From Lustribacter sp965277075 (GTDB lineage Bacteria; Vulcanimicrobiota; Vulcanimicrobiia; Vulcanimicrobiales; Vulcanimicrobiaceae): a stretch of DNA of 64,000 nt. The position numbers and the translations under genes are program-made. Positions 26,903 to 34,860 of the stretch are shown here, piece by piece. The number at the start of each line of letters is the position of its first letter. Positions within the stretch are counted from its first letter, which is position 1. The stretch is taken from the NCBI GenBank assembly GCA_965277075.1, contig OZ255707.1, positions 744,001 through 808,000 of the forward strand. The letters run 5' to 3'. The notes under the pieces were generated by a model. It ran no database searches. It was not told where the DNA came from and saw only the letters and a program-made list of their open reading frames with translations.

Positions 26903-27916
26903 GGGGTCCGAATGAATCGCGGGCGGCCCGGTCGATGCGCGCACGACGATGCTGCCGGCAAAGCGGATGAGTTCCGGTGCGACGACGGCGTCCTCCGGTG
27001 AAGCGATGTGCGCCATGACGCGTTCGACCGCCAGCATCGCCATGTCGCGGAGTGGCAATTGGTATGCGGTGATCGGCGGGTTCTGCGCGGCATACCATTC
27101 CGGATCTTCGTACGCAACGAGCGAGACGTCGTGCGGGACTGAGACGCCCAGATCCTTGAGCGCACGGAGGACGCCCACCGTGAGCGGACTGCCGCTCGCG
27201 TAGATCGCCGTTGGGCGCGGCTCGCGCGCGAAGAGTTCGCGCGTCGCCTGGTAGCCGAAACTCGGAGAGTAGGTGCCGCTCACGATCTGCGCGCCGACGT
27301 TCGCCGCGCGCAGCGCGTCGCGGTAACCGTCGATGCGATAGCGAGTCGTCGAGAGCGCCGTCTCGCCGGCGATCATCGCGACGCGACGATGCCCGGCGTC
27401 GATCACATGCTGGGTTAGGGCGAAGCTGCCCTCGCGGTCGTCCGAGACGATCGCGTCGAACGTGCCCTCGCCGCTATGCCGCAGCAATTCGACGATCGGA
27501 ATACGCTTCGGTGCGCTGAACAATCCACGCGCGCCGCCCGGCGTGGACGGCACGTAGATCAACGCGTCGACGCGGAACTCAGCCAGTGTCCGCAGATACG
27601 AACGATCGCGTTCCGGGTCGTTACCGGAGATGCACAGCAAGAGCCGGTATCCGAGCGCTTCGAACGCACTCTGCAACACGGTCGCGCTCTCGGCGAAGAA
27701 GTCGTTCCGGATATCGGGGATGATCAACCCGACGGTCATGGTCTGCTTCGCGCGCAGCGCCCGCGCCAGCGAATTCGGTCGATAGCCGAGCGCCTCGGCC
27801 GCTTCGAACGCACGGTCCCGTGTCGCACGGTCAACGTATCGGCCGCCGCTGAGCGCGCGCGAAATCGTCGCCGGCGAGAGTCCGGCGCGAACGGCCACGT
27901 CGCGGAGGGTCGCCAT
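26900..27916 (-). CDS. LacI-family transcriptional repressor
   Basis: 338 residues. The N-terminal helix-turn-helix (LRDVAVRAGLSPATISRALS) and hinge helix (RPNSLARALRAKQTMTVGLI) are followed by a periplasmic-binding-protein-like sensor domain (DALIYVPSTP; HRRVAMIAGE; AIYASGSPL; VSLVAYEDPEW). It sits between the two matching palindromes at 26848 and 28056, so it very likely represses its own gene, the downstream M24-E1-E2 operon and the divergent bicupin. The inducer is unknown; it may be the substrate or first product of the route. Confidence 0.92.
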   Translation of the reverse strand: MATLRDVAVRAGLSPATISRALSGGRYVDRATRDRAFEAAEALGYRPNSLARALRAKQTMTVGLIIPDIRNDFFAESATVLQSAFEALGYRLLLCISGNDPERDRSYLRTLAEFRVDALIYVPSTPGGARGLFSAPKRIPIVELLRHSGEGTFDAIVSDDREGSFALTQHVIDAGHRRVAMIAGETALSTTRYRIDGYRDALRAANVGAQIVSGTYSPSFGYQATRELFAREPRPTAIYASGSPLTVGVLRALKDLGVSVPHDVSLVAYEDPEWYAAQNPPITAYQLPLRDMAMLAVERVMAHIASPEDAVVAPELIRFAGSIVVRASTGPPAIHSDP

Positions 27917-27928
27917 CGCCGGCGGCCT

Positions 27929-28000
27929 CTACAGCACGAGCGCCCGTGCGCTTGAGCGAATGAAAGCGATCGCAAGGGGCGCCCGCGCGCAACGGAGCAC
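27929..28000 (-). other. Possible leader ORF ahead of the LacI-type gene
   Basis: A GTG at 28000 lies seven bases after a strong AGGAGG and opens 23 codons (beginning MLRCARAPLAIAF) that stop at 27929, 12 bases before the regulator's ATG. The regulator's own site is only a distant GAGG. The leader may help load ribosomes, or the strong site may be chance. Confidence 0.3.
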
Positions 28001-28055
28001 TGGTTAAACCTCCTGGCGTCGACGACGACGCCGACACGCTCGATCCGGCAGAATT

Positions 28056-28077
28056 GTTCTGCAATCGATAGCAGAAC
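28056..28077. promoter_or_regulatory. LacI-type operator ahead of the bicupin gene
   Basis: GTTCTGCAATC followed by GATAGCAGAAC forms a 22-base palindrome with one mismatch. It shares the core TTCTGCAATCGAT with the site at 26848-26867. It is 21 bases upstream of the bicupin start on the plus strand and 140 bases upstream of the LacI-type gene on the minus strand, so it can control both. Confidence 0.75.
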
Positions 28078-28098
28078 TGCGGACGGCATGCAACCGGC

Positions 28099-29010
28099 AT
28101 GGCGACGGTCGCAGACAACCAAAAAGGCAGTTCATGGCATCATGCGGTCGTCCGCGACGACGCGACGCAAAGTTCCACGCCGGCCGGCCATGACCGCCAT
28201 GCGCACGGCTATCGCACTGCGCCGTTGGTGAACAGCGCGACGAGTCCGTCCGCGCTTCACATGGCGCACCAGATCGTGCGGCTCGAAGCGGGCGGCTCGC
28301 TCGAACAAAACGTTCTCGCGTACGAGAAGAGCCTCTTCGTCTTCGAAGGCGAGCTCGACTTGATGCTCGACGGCCGGGCATATCGGCTCGTCAGCGGAGA
28401 TTACGCGCTGATCCTCGTCGGCTCGGCACATGCCCTTCGGTCAGCGCCGGGTGCCCGCTGGATGGAGATGATTGCACCGCAGCCGCTCGTGCCGAGCGTC
28501 GGCGCGGACATCTTCTTCGTCGGTGATGTTGCCTGGCCGGCGCAGGTAGAACGCTTCGACCGAAGCGACGCGCGGACACGTTTCGTCGGCCACTTCTCCG
28601 ACGAACAACTGCCGCCGCCCGGCAACCTGCAGATGGACGGCTACAGTGGTGACGGTGCGCGGTTGATTCGCCAAAAGATGATGGTCGATCGCAATTTCGG
28701 ATCGGCACACATGACGATGTTCGCGGTCGAGTTTGCGCCGGGCGGCGGCGGCGGCTCGCATCATACGCACCCGTTCGAAGAATCGTACTATTTCGTAAGC
28801 GGTATTGCCGATTGCGTCTTTGAGGGCCGCTCGTACGTCGTCGAGCCGGGTACCCTGTGCTGGACGAGCGTCGGCGCGAAACACCAAATCTTCACGCGCG
28901 GCGACGAGCCCGTTCGTTTCATCGAAACGCAGACGCCGCAACCGCCCGCGCGCCAAGCGTTTCGCTTCGACAGCGAATGGCGCGCGATGCGGGAGCGATA
29001 CCCGGACTAA
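28099..29010 (+). CDS. Bicupin protein, ureidoglycine aminohydrolase-like
   Basis: 303 residues with two cupin barrels. The second has the metal-binding pattern GGGSHHTHPFEESYYFVSG and, later, SVGAKHQIF, giving His, His, Glu and His ligands. The first (SLFVFEGELDLML, VGSAHALRS) lacks most ligands. The architecture resembles (S)-ureidoglycine aminohydrolase (AllE/UGHY), but no purine-pathway genes are near, so another small amide or keto-acid may be used. It is paired through a shared operator with the M24-E1-E2 operon. Confidence 0.8.
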   Translation: MATVADNQKGSSWHHAVVRDDATQSSTPAGHDRHAHGYRTAPLVNSATSPSALHMAHQIVRLEAGGSLEQNVLAYEKSLFVFEGELDLMLDGRAYRLVSGDYALILVGSAHALRSAPGARWMEMIAPQPLVPSVGADIFFVGDVAWPAQVERFDRSDARTRFVGHFSDEQLPPPGNLQMDGYSGDGARLIRQKMMVDRNFGSAHMTMFAVEFAPGGGGGSHHTHPFEESYYFVSGIADCVFEGRSYVVEPGTLCWTSVGAKHQIFTRGDEPVRFIETQTPQPPARQAFRFDSEWRAMRERYPD

Positions 29011-29714
29011 CGGTGGTCGCGGCCTCCGCCTTCGCCGCCGTGGAAATCGCCGCGATCGCCGCCGTGATAATCGCCGCGATCGCCGCCGTGGTAATCGCCG
29101 CGACCGCCGCCGTGATAATCACCACGGTCGCCGCCGCGATAATCACCACGGTCGCCACCAGGGAAGTATCCGCCGCGATAGACCGGTGCCGCGTACGCGC
29201 GACCTTCGAAAGCCCCGCCGCGATAGAACGCGTTGACCTGCACGTTGTTGTACACGCGAACGCCGCCGTAGTAGTGATACGGACCGACGAACGCGGGCCC
29301 GTGCCACCATCCGCCGTTTCCGAAGAAAAAGCCCAGGCTGACCGCGGGTCCGTAATAATTCCACGGGTGCCCGACGTAGTACGGCACGCCGGAATAATAG
29401 GTGTACGGCGTGTCGACTTCATTTGCCGCGAAATACGAACCTGAATTGTAGCCCAGAACGCTGACGACCATACCCGATTCGAGCGTCAGACCGGTCGGAT
29501 TGATGATTGTGCCTTGGTGTAACTCGACGCTGTCGATGTAGCCTCTGTCGTCGCGAACTTGCAAACTGTACGCTCCATCGAAGCTTACGATGCGTCCGCG
29601 GATCTGCGCGTCACCGCCCGTCGCATCTTCGGCGTACGAGGGTGTTTGCGCGGATGCCGCGAGCGGAGCGGACAGGGAGAGTGCCGCAACGAGCGCGGCG
29701 ATGAAAGATCGCAT
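29007..29714 (-). CDS. Secreted Gly/Asp/His-rich repeat protein
   Basis: 235 residues. A signal peptide (MRSFIAALVAALSLSAPLAA, then SAQ) is followed by a small beta domain (GRIVSFDGAYSLQVRDDRGYIDSVELHQGTI split over residues 40-70), a Tyr/Pro/Gly-rich middle, and a tail of at least five repeats of GGDRGDYHGG type from about residue 182. The His, Asp and Arg content suggests metal or polyanion binding on the cell surface. The stop overlaps the bicupin stop by four bases on the other strand. Confidence 0.75.
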   Translation of the reverse strand: MRSFIAALVAALSLSAPLAASAQTPSYAEDATGGDAQIRGRIVSFDGAYSLQVRDDRGYIDSVELHQGTIINPTGLTLESGMVVSVLGYNSGSYFAANEVDTPYTYYSGVPYYVGHPWNYYGPAVSLGFFFGNGGWWHGPAFVGPYHYYGGVRVYNNVQVNAFYRGGAFEGRAYAAPVYRGGYFPGGDRGDYRGGDRGDYHGGGRGDYHGGDRGDYHGGDRGDFHGGEGGGRDHR

Positions 29715-29762
29715 GGTTCTCAGAGAACGTAGCCGGCGTCAGACGCGGTGTTAAGCCAGCGT

Positions 29763-29802
29763 TAAAAACAGCGACGGCCGATGCATTCGTGCACCGGCCG
29801 TC
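29763..29802 (-). terminator. Rho-independent terminator after rpsM
   Basis: On the minus strand an 8-bp stem (GACGGCCG / CGGCCGTC) encloses a second stem TGCA-TTCG-TGCA. GCTGTTTTTAA follows. It lies 28 bases after the rpsM stop and closes the rplC-rpsM block, so rpsK, which follows rpsM in most bacteria, cannot be read through from here. Confidence 0.85.
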
Positions 29803-29830
29803 TTGCCGTTCGTCCGTTGAGCGAGGTGAG

Positions 29831-30208
29831 CTATTTCTTGGTAGCCTTCTTTTTACCGGCGACCGTGCGCTTGGGACCCTTCCGGGTGCGCGCGTTCGTC
29901 TTCGTCCGCTGACCGCGAACCGGCAGCCCGCGACGGTGACGCAGGCCGCGGTAGCAGCCGATGTCGGTAAGGCGCTTGATATGTCCCGCGATCTCGCGAC
30001 GCAAATCGCCTTCGACCTTCATCGACTCGATTGCTTCGCGCAACTTCTGCTCGTCTTCCGACGCTAGATCTTTTACGCGCACGTCGGGATTGACGCCTGT
30101 CTGCGCGAGCAAACGCTGCGCCGTCGGGAGACCGATACCGAAGATGTACGTCAACCCGATCTCGATGCGCTTATCGCGTGGGAGATCGATACCGGAAATA
30201 CGAGCCAT
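29831..30208 (-). CDS. rpsM: 30S ribosomal protein S13
   Basis: 125 residues: MARISGIDLPRDKRIEIGLT, the helix-two-turn-helix region, and the tail GLRHRRGLPVRGQRTKTNAR that reaches toward the P-site tRNA. Four bases after rpmJ. It is the last gene of its block. Confidence 0.97.
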   Translation of the reverse strand: MARISGIDLPRDKRIEIGLTYIFGIGLPTAQRLLAQTGVNPDVRVKDLASEDEQKLREAIESMKVEGDLRREIAGHIKRLTDIGCYRGLRHRRGLPVRGQRTKTNARTRKGPKRTVAGKKKATKK

Positions 30209-30211
30209 GCG

Positions 30212-30328
30212 TTACCCCTGAACCTGTTTGTGTTTCGGATTGACGTCGCAAATAACGCGAACTTTGCCTTCGCGGCGGATGACTTTGCAGCCATCGCAAA
30301 TGCGCTTGACGGACGGACGAACTTTCAT
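30212..30328 (-). CDS. rpmJ: 50S ribosomal protein L36
   Basis: 38 residues: MKVRPSVKRICDGCKVIRRE, then a Cys and His in RVICDVNPKHKQ, the zinc-binding form (C-x2-C, C, H). Start ATG 30328 and stop TAA 30212, four bases before rpsM. The 36 bases between map and this gene leave no room for infA, which is usually found here. Confidence 0.95.
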   Translation of the reverse strand: MKVRPSVKRICDGCKVIRREGKVRVICDVNPKHKQVQG

Positions 30329-30364
30329 GCTCTTTCTCTTCTCAACGTTTCCGAGCGCGGCGTT

Positions 30365-31168
30365 TCAAGCGGCGCGCTCCTTCTCCGGGCGATAACGATC
30401 GACGTCGGCGTGTTCCGCATAGTCGCGTAACGTCAGGATCCGGGGACCCTCGGCGGTGACGGCAATAGTGTGCTCGAAGTGCGCAGCCAGTTTACCATCT
30501 TCCGTGACAACCGTCCAGCCGTCGTCGAGCGTCTCGACCTCGTAGGTGCCTTCCGTGATCATCGGCTCGATGGCGAGAACCAGTCCGGGACGCAACAGCG
30601 TTCCTTGGCCGGCCGTGCCGTAGTTGGGGACCTGCGGCTCCTCGTGCATCTTCGTGCCGATGCCGTGGCCGACGAGCTGGCGGACGACCCCATAACCGTT
30701 ACGCTCGGCGTGTTCTTGCACCGCGTGTCCGATATCGCCGAGGCGGTTTCCGGCTTGCATTTGCGCGATGCCGAACATCAGGCACTCCTGCGTCACGCGC
30801 ATGAGCTTTTCGGCGGCGTCGCTGACCGTGCCGATCGCGACGGTCACGGCGGAGTCCGAGACGTAGCCGTTGAGCGTCGTGCCGATGTCGATCGAGAGCA
30901 AGTCACCGTCCGCGAGCACCCGCGCGCCGGGAATGCCGTGAACGACTTCGTCGTTGACCGATGCGCAAATCGTGTGCTTGTACCCGTTGTATCCGATAAA
31001 CGTCGGCGTGCCGCCCATCGTCCGGATGGATTCTTCCGCCATGCGGTCGACGTCGCCGGTCGTCATACCGGCGCGAACACGTTGCATGAGCATCGCGAGC
31101 GTCCGTGCGGTGATCTTTCCGCTGACGCGCATCAATTCGATCTCGCGCGGCGATTTGATCGTGATCAC
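30365..31168 (-). CDS. map: Methionine aminopeptidase type I
   Basis: 267 residues. The two-metal site is complete: Asp in LLSIDIGTTLNGYVSDSAVT (both Asp), His in GHGIGTKMHEEPQVPN, Glu in LAIEPMI and the last Glu in VVTEDGKLAAHFEHTI. It removes the start Met from new proteins at the ribosome. It overlaps adk by four bases. Confidence 0.97.
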   Translation of the reverse strand: MITIKSPREIELMRVSGKITARTLAMLMQRVRAGMTTGDVDRMAEESIRTMGGTPTFIGYNGYKHTICASVNDEVVHGIPGARVLADGDLLSIDIGTTLNGYVSDSAVTVAIGTVSDAAEKLMRVTQECLMFGIAQMQAGNRLGDIGHAVQEHAERNGYGVVRQLVGHGIGTKMHEEPQVPNYGTAGQGTLLRPGLVLAIEPMITEGTYEVETLDDGWTVVTEDGKLAAHFEHTIAVTAEGPRILTLRDYAEHADVDRYRPEKERAA

Positions 31169-31845
31169 GGGTCGCGTGTTCCATCGCGGGCATCGACTTC
31201 GACCAGCGTTCCAAGATCGGGAATCGCGCGCAGGATCACCTCGGTGACCGCGCCGATCGCGCCCAGCGCATCGACGTGCACGGTCGCGCCGTGGAGCTCG
31301 TAATAGGCAACGAGCGGCTTCGTCTTCTCATCATATTCGGTCAGACGCCTCGCCACGACCTCGGCCTTATCGTCGTCACGTTGCACGAGCGGACCGCCGT
31401 CTTCGTCGTCGATACCCGCAATCGCGGGCGGATTGAACACGCTGTGATAGACGCGGCCGGTGCGGGGATTCGACCAGCGACCCGTGATGCGTTCGGTCAG
31501 GACGGCGTAGTCGACATCGAATACGACCGCGAGCGGCGTGATGTTCTTGCTTGCGAGCAGAGCGTCGAACGCTTCGGCCTGCGGTATCGTCCGCGGGAAA
31601 CCGTCGACGATCGCGTCGTCGACGTCCGCCAGCTCCGCTTCCATCATGCGAATGATCAGATCGTCCGGAACAAGCTTGCCGGCTTCCATAAAGGTCTGCG
31701 CTTCGACGCCGAGTGCGGTCTTTGCGTTACGATGACGGCGCAGGATGTCGCCGGTCGATATCTGCTGATACCCGAAGCGATCCTCGAGAATCTTCGCCTG
31801 TGTCCCCTTGCCGGCACCCGGCGGACCCAAGAACACGAGAATCAT
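31165..31845 (-). CDS. adk: Adenylate kinase
   Basis: 226 residues. P-loop GPPGAGKGT near residue 7, the AMP site in STGDILRRH, DGFPRT, and a long-type LID (GRWSNPRTGRVYHSVFNPP) that has no zinc cysteines. After the LID, RRLTEYDEKTKPLVAYY closes the fold. The last 15 or so residues (LVEVDARDGTRDP) extend past most relatives. It overlaps secY and map by four bases each. Confidence 0.96.
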   Translation of the reverse strand: MILVFLGPPGAGKGTQAKILEDRFGYQQISTGDILRRHRNAKTALGVEAQTFMEAGKLVPDDLIIRMMEAELADVDDAIVDGFPRTIPQAEAFDALLASKNITPLAVVFDVDYAVLTERITGRWSNPRTGRVYHSVFNPPAIAGIDDEDGGPLVQRDDDKAEVVARRLTEYDEKTKPLVAYYELHGATVHVDALGAIGAVTEVILRAIPDLGTLVEVDARDGTRDP

Positions 31846-33131
31846 TTCTTGATGAACCCGCGGTAGTCGCGCATCGCGAGGCGCGCTTCGATCTGCGTGA
31901 TCGAGTCGAGCGCGACACCGACGACGATCAAGAGCGATGTCGAGCCGATGTAGAGCGACGTCACGCCGACGTTCTGCTGAAGTGAGGGTAATACGGCCAG
32001 CAGCCCGAGATATACGGCAGCCGCGGCCGTAATGCGGAAGAGGATTTTATTGATATACTGGACGGTCGGTTCGCCCGGGCGAATACCCGAAATGAACGAG
32101 CCCGACTTTTTGAGGTTGTCGGCGATGTCTTTCGTGTTGACGACGATCGATGAATAGAAGAACGTGAAGACGACGACCAGCAGAAAGTAGACCAGGTTGT
32201 ACAAGAACGACGTCGGGCCGAAGTAGAGCTGCAAGAAATTCGAGATGTTCGCGGCCCAGCCGGTGCGGCCGCCCGCGCCGAACCACGACAGCGCCTGTTG
32301 CGGCAACAGCAGAATCGAGATGGCGAAGATGATCGAAATGACGCCGGCGTTGTTGAGGCGGAGCGGAATATAGCTCGTGCGGCCCGCGAACATCTTGCGT
32401 CCGACGACGCGCCGGGCTTGCTGCACCGGGATGCGGCGCTGGCCCTGATACATGAACACGATCGACACGATCGTGATCAGTGCGATCGCCAGCCACAACA
32501 GGAGGCCGAGCCAGTTGACGTTGCCTTTACCGGCGAGCTGGAACGTCTGACCGACTTGCGTCGGAAAGCGCAGCACGATACCAACGAAGATGATCAGCGA
32601 AATGCCGTTGCCGATGCCCTTGTCCGTGATCTGCTCCCCGAGCCACATCAAGAACATCGTTCCGGCGACGAACGAAAGCGCCGCGTACACGATGAACACC
32701 CACGACGAGTCGTAGAACACGCCCGAGCGGCTCATTGCGATCGACATCGAAAACGCTTGGATGAACGCGAGCACGACGGTCAACCAGCGCGTGTAGCGGC
32801 TGATCGTCTTGCGACCTTCCTCGCCGCCCTTCTTCGCCAGCTCTTCGAGCTGTGGAATCACGACGGTCATCAGCTGCATGATGATCGAGGCGTTGATGTA
32901 GGGCGTGATGCCCATCGCGATAATCGACAGCTTTTGCAGCGCACCGCCGGAGAGAAATCCGAGGAACTGGTAGAACGCACCCGATTGGATCACGCCTTGC
33001 CACGCCTTCTGATCGACGTTCGGCAGCTGGACGTGAATCATGAACACGAAAACGGCGAATGCCAAAAACACGAACCCGACCCGCTTGCGGATGTCGGGCA
33101 CGAGCAACGCATTGCGCAGCGTGTTCAGCAT
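31842..33131 (-). CDS. secY: Preprotein translocase subunit SecY
   Basis: 429 residues, ten membrane helices. QLPNVDQKAWQG is the first periplasmic segment; GITPYINASIIMQL is typical of helix 2; PVQQARRVVGRK and GIRPGEPT are cytosolic loops, with SGSFISGIRPG matching the ribosome- and SecA-contact region. The rplO-secY gap is 61 bases without a clear bridging ORF. Confidence 0.96.
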   Translation of the reverse strand: MLNTLRNALLVPDIRKRVGFVFLAFAVFVFMIHVQLPNVDQKAWQGVIQSGAFYQFLGFLSGGALQKLSIIAMGITPYINASIIMQLMTVVIPQLEELAKKGGEEGRKTISRYTRWLTVVLAFIQAFSMSIAMSRSGVFYDSSWVFIVYAALSFVAGTMFLMWLGEQITDKGIGNGISLIIFVGIVLRFPTQVGQTFQLAGKGNVNWLGLLLWLAIALITIVSIVFMYQGQRRIPVQQARRVVGRKMFAGRTSYIPLRLNNAGVISIIFAISILLLPQQALSWFGAGGRTGWAANISNFLQLYFGPTSFLYNLVYFLLVVVFTFFYSSIVVNTKDIADNLKKSGSFISGIRPGEPTVQYINKILFRITAAAAVYLGLLAVLPSLQQNVGVTSLYIGSTSLLIVVGVALDSITQIEARLAMRDYRGFIKK

Positions 33132-33192
33132 CGGCGTCGTGCCTGGTCAGCCGGCATCGTGCTCTCGCGTTCCCGTCTCGAAAGGCACCGTG

Positions 33193-33714
33193 TTACTCTT
33201 CTCCGAGCGACGCACCGGCGGCCGTGAGCGCTTCCCGGGCAGTCGCCGAAAACACGATATCACGGAATTTGAGGCCGGTCGGCAACGTGCCGCCGTTCTT
33301 CGCCCCGCCGAGAACCTTCACGCCGTCCTTGAGGTCGCCGCGTTTGAGCTTTCCCTGCGCTTGCAGCGACTGCGGCGACACTTCAATCGCCACATCCCAC
33401 GTCGTAAGGTCGCCGATATTGATCACCGCGAACGTCTGACGGAAATGGCCGATATCGCGGGCTTTCTGCGAGACGCCCTTGCGCTGCGGCAACCGCCGTG
33501 CCCACGGCGTCTGACCGCCTTCGAATGCCGGCCCCTTGCCGCCGCCCGAACGAACGGTCTGACCTTTCCCGCCTTCGCCGCCGGTTTTGACCATACCCGA
33601 ACCGTGCCCGCGGCCGACCCGCGTGCGCTTCGGCCGGGAGTGGACGTTCGGTTTGAGCGTCGCGAGGGTGAAAGCCGCCGGTTTCCCGTCGCCGGTATTC
33701 TGTTTTTCAGCCAT
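33193..33714 (-). CDS. rplO: 50S ribosomal protein L15
   Basis: 173 residues, with KRTRVGRGHGSGMVKTGG and KGQKARSGG-like KGQTVRSGGGKGPAFEGGQTP. The N terminus is about 15 residues longer than usual. ATG 33714 has GGGA upstream; an in-frame TTG at 33726 is possible. rpmD (L30), which normally lies between rpsE and rplO, is missing: only 22 bases separate them. Confidence 0.95.
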   Translation of the reverse strand: MAEKQNTGDGKPAAFTLATLKPNVHSRPKRTRVGRGHGSGMVKTGGEGGKGQTVRSGGGKGPAFEGGQTPWARRLPQRKGVSQKARDIGHFRQTFAVINIGDLTTWDVAIEVSPQSLQAQGKLKRGDLKDGVKVLGGAKNGGTLPTGLKFRDIVFSATAREALTAAGASLGEE

Positions 33715-33736
33715 TTGCGTTCCCAACGATCATGAT

Positions 33737-34243
33737 TTAGGCGTAGAGTTCCGCCACGGTCTTACCGCGCAGCTGCGCGACTTGTTCCGCCGTCTTGAGG
33801 GATTTGAGCGCTTCGAACGTCGCGTAGACGACGTTGATCGGGTTGTTCGATCCGAGCGACTTGGTGAGAATGTCGTGAATGCCGGCGAGTTCGAGGACCG
33901 CGCGCATGGCGCCGCCCGCAATGACGCCCGTACCGGGCGCGGCCGGCTTGAGCAGCACGTGTCCCGCCCCGATGTGCGTATTGACCAAGTGCGGAATCGT
34001 CCGCTCGACCATGGGCACGGTTATCAGATCCTTGCGGGCCTGTTCGACGCCCTTCCGAATCGCTTCGGGGACTTCACCCGCTTTGCCGATGGCAAAACCG
34101 ACGCGGCCTTTCTTATCGCCGACGACGACGAGCGCCGAGAACGAAAAACGCTTACCGCCCTTGACGACCTTCGCCACGCGGTTGATGCGCACGACCGTCT
34201 CTTCGAACCCCTGATTGTCGCGATCGCGACCCCGGTTGTACAT
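33737..34243 (-). CDS. rpsE: 30S ribosomal protein S5
   Basis: 168 residues: the double-stranded-RNA-binding-like N-terminal domain (FEETVVRINRVAKVVKGGKR, FSFSALVVVGDKKG) and the C-terminal domain (GHVLLKPAAPGTGVIAGG). Start ATG 34243 (MYNRGRDRDN), one base after the bridging ORF's stop. Confidence 0.96.
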   Translation of the reverse strand: MYNRGRDRDNQGFEETVVRINRVAKVVKGGKRFSFSALVVVGDKKGRVGFAIGKAGEVPEAIRKGVEQARKDLITVPMVERTIPHLVNTHIGAGHVLLKPAAPGTGVIAGGAMRAVLELAGIHDILTKSLGSNNPINVVYATFEALKSLKTAEQVAQLRGKTVAELYA

Positions 34244-34244
34244 G

Positions 34245-34445
34245 TTAAAGGCGCTCCGTCCCAGCAGTGTGCGAAGCACACCGCGCTACGCGCGCGCGAC
34301 CGAAGGTCGCGGTGTTCCGGCAAGCCGGAACACACACGCCCCCCACTTCGTGGGGCCCCCAAACCGAGCTCGCAAGTGAATGTGTGCTGTTTGCGCGCTG
34401 CTGCTGCGCTCGCTCCATGACCATGGTACCGGGAGACGGTGTCAT
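34245..34445 (-). CDS. Bridging ORF with hairpin array between rplR and rpsE
   Basis: A 66-codon frame starts six bases after the rplR stop and ends one base before the rpsE ATG. The peptide (MTPSPGTMVMERAQQQRANS at its start) resembles nothing known. The DNA is made of perfect hairpins in a row: CCCCAC/GTGGGG (34341-34355), GTGTTCCGGC/GCCGGAACAC (34312-34333), GCGACC/GGTCGC (34296-34310), CGCG/CGCG (34282-34292) and GTGTGC/GCACAC (34267-34281). Several have GAA or TTC triloops, like the SD hairpin of the micro-ORFs. Translation through the gap would open them and reach rpsE. Confidence 0.5.
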   Translation of the reverse strand: MTPSPGTMVMERAQQQRANSTHSLASSVWGPHEVGGVCVPACRNTATFGRARVARCASHTAGTERL

Positions 34446-34451
34446 CTTTTG

Positions 34452-34820
34452 CTAGAAATCCAGTCCCGCTTCGCGGGCGGCGGCGGCGAGAGCGGCGACG
34501 CGGCCGTGATACTTCAGACCCGACGTGTCGAACACGACGGAACTGATGCCTTTGGCTTTCGCGCGCTCCGCGATCGTTTGCCCGATTTTGGACGCGGCTT
34601 CAATATTGGTGCGTGAACCCAGACCATCGGCGACATCGCCTTCGCGCGTCGAGGCGGCGACGAGCGTATGGCCCTTCGCATCGTCGACGACGAACGCGTA
34701 CGTGTGATGAAGGCTGCGGAAGATCTGCAGGCGCGGACGGCCTTCCGTCCCGATGACCTTACGGCGCACGCGGCCGTGCCGCTTGAGGCGCTGCGCCGTG
34801 CGTGATACGTTCTGTGCCAT
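34452..34820 (-). CDS. rplR: 50S ribosomal protein L18
   Basis: 122 residues: KRHGRVRRKVIGTEGRPRLQ, FRSLHHTYAFVVDD, and the 5S-rRNA-binding end FDTSGLKYHGRVAALAAAAR EAGLDF. It ends next to the bridging hairpin ORF. Confidence 0.96.
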   Translation of the reverse strand: MAQNVSRTAQRLKRHGRVRRKVIGTEGRPRLQIFRSLHHTYAFVVDDAKGHTLVAASTREGDVADGLGSRTNIEAASKIGQTIAERAKAKGISSVVFDTSGLKYHGRVAALAAAAREAGLDF

Positions 34821-34821
34821 T

Positions 34822-34860
34822 TTAGCTGCGTCCCTCGATTGAGGTGCCGGTCATGATCAT
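34822..34860 (-). CDS. Bridging micro-ORF ahead of rplR (12 codons)
   Basis: The frame MIMTGTSIEGRS starts inside the rplF stop (ATGA) and ends one base before the rplR ATG. Its last codons GAGGGACGCAGC carry the Shine-Dalgarno and match the EGRN/KGRN end of the longer bridging ORFs. It is the shortest member of the set, without the APRVAL part. Confidence 0.45.
   Translation of the reverse strand: MIMTGTSIEGRS

Noticed and set aside
33707..33733. Eight-codon frame MIVGNANG between rpsE and rplO
   Set aside because: It has the position of a bridging ORF, but is too short and too unlike the others to separate from chance.
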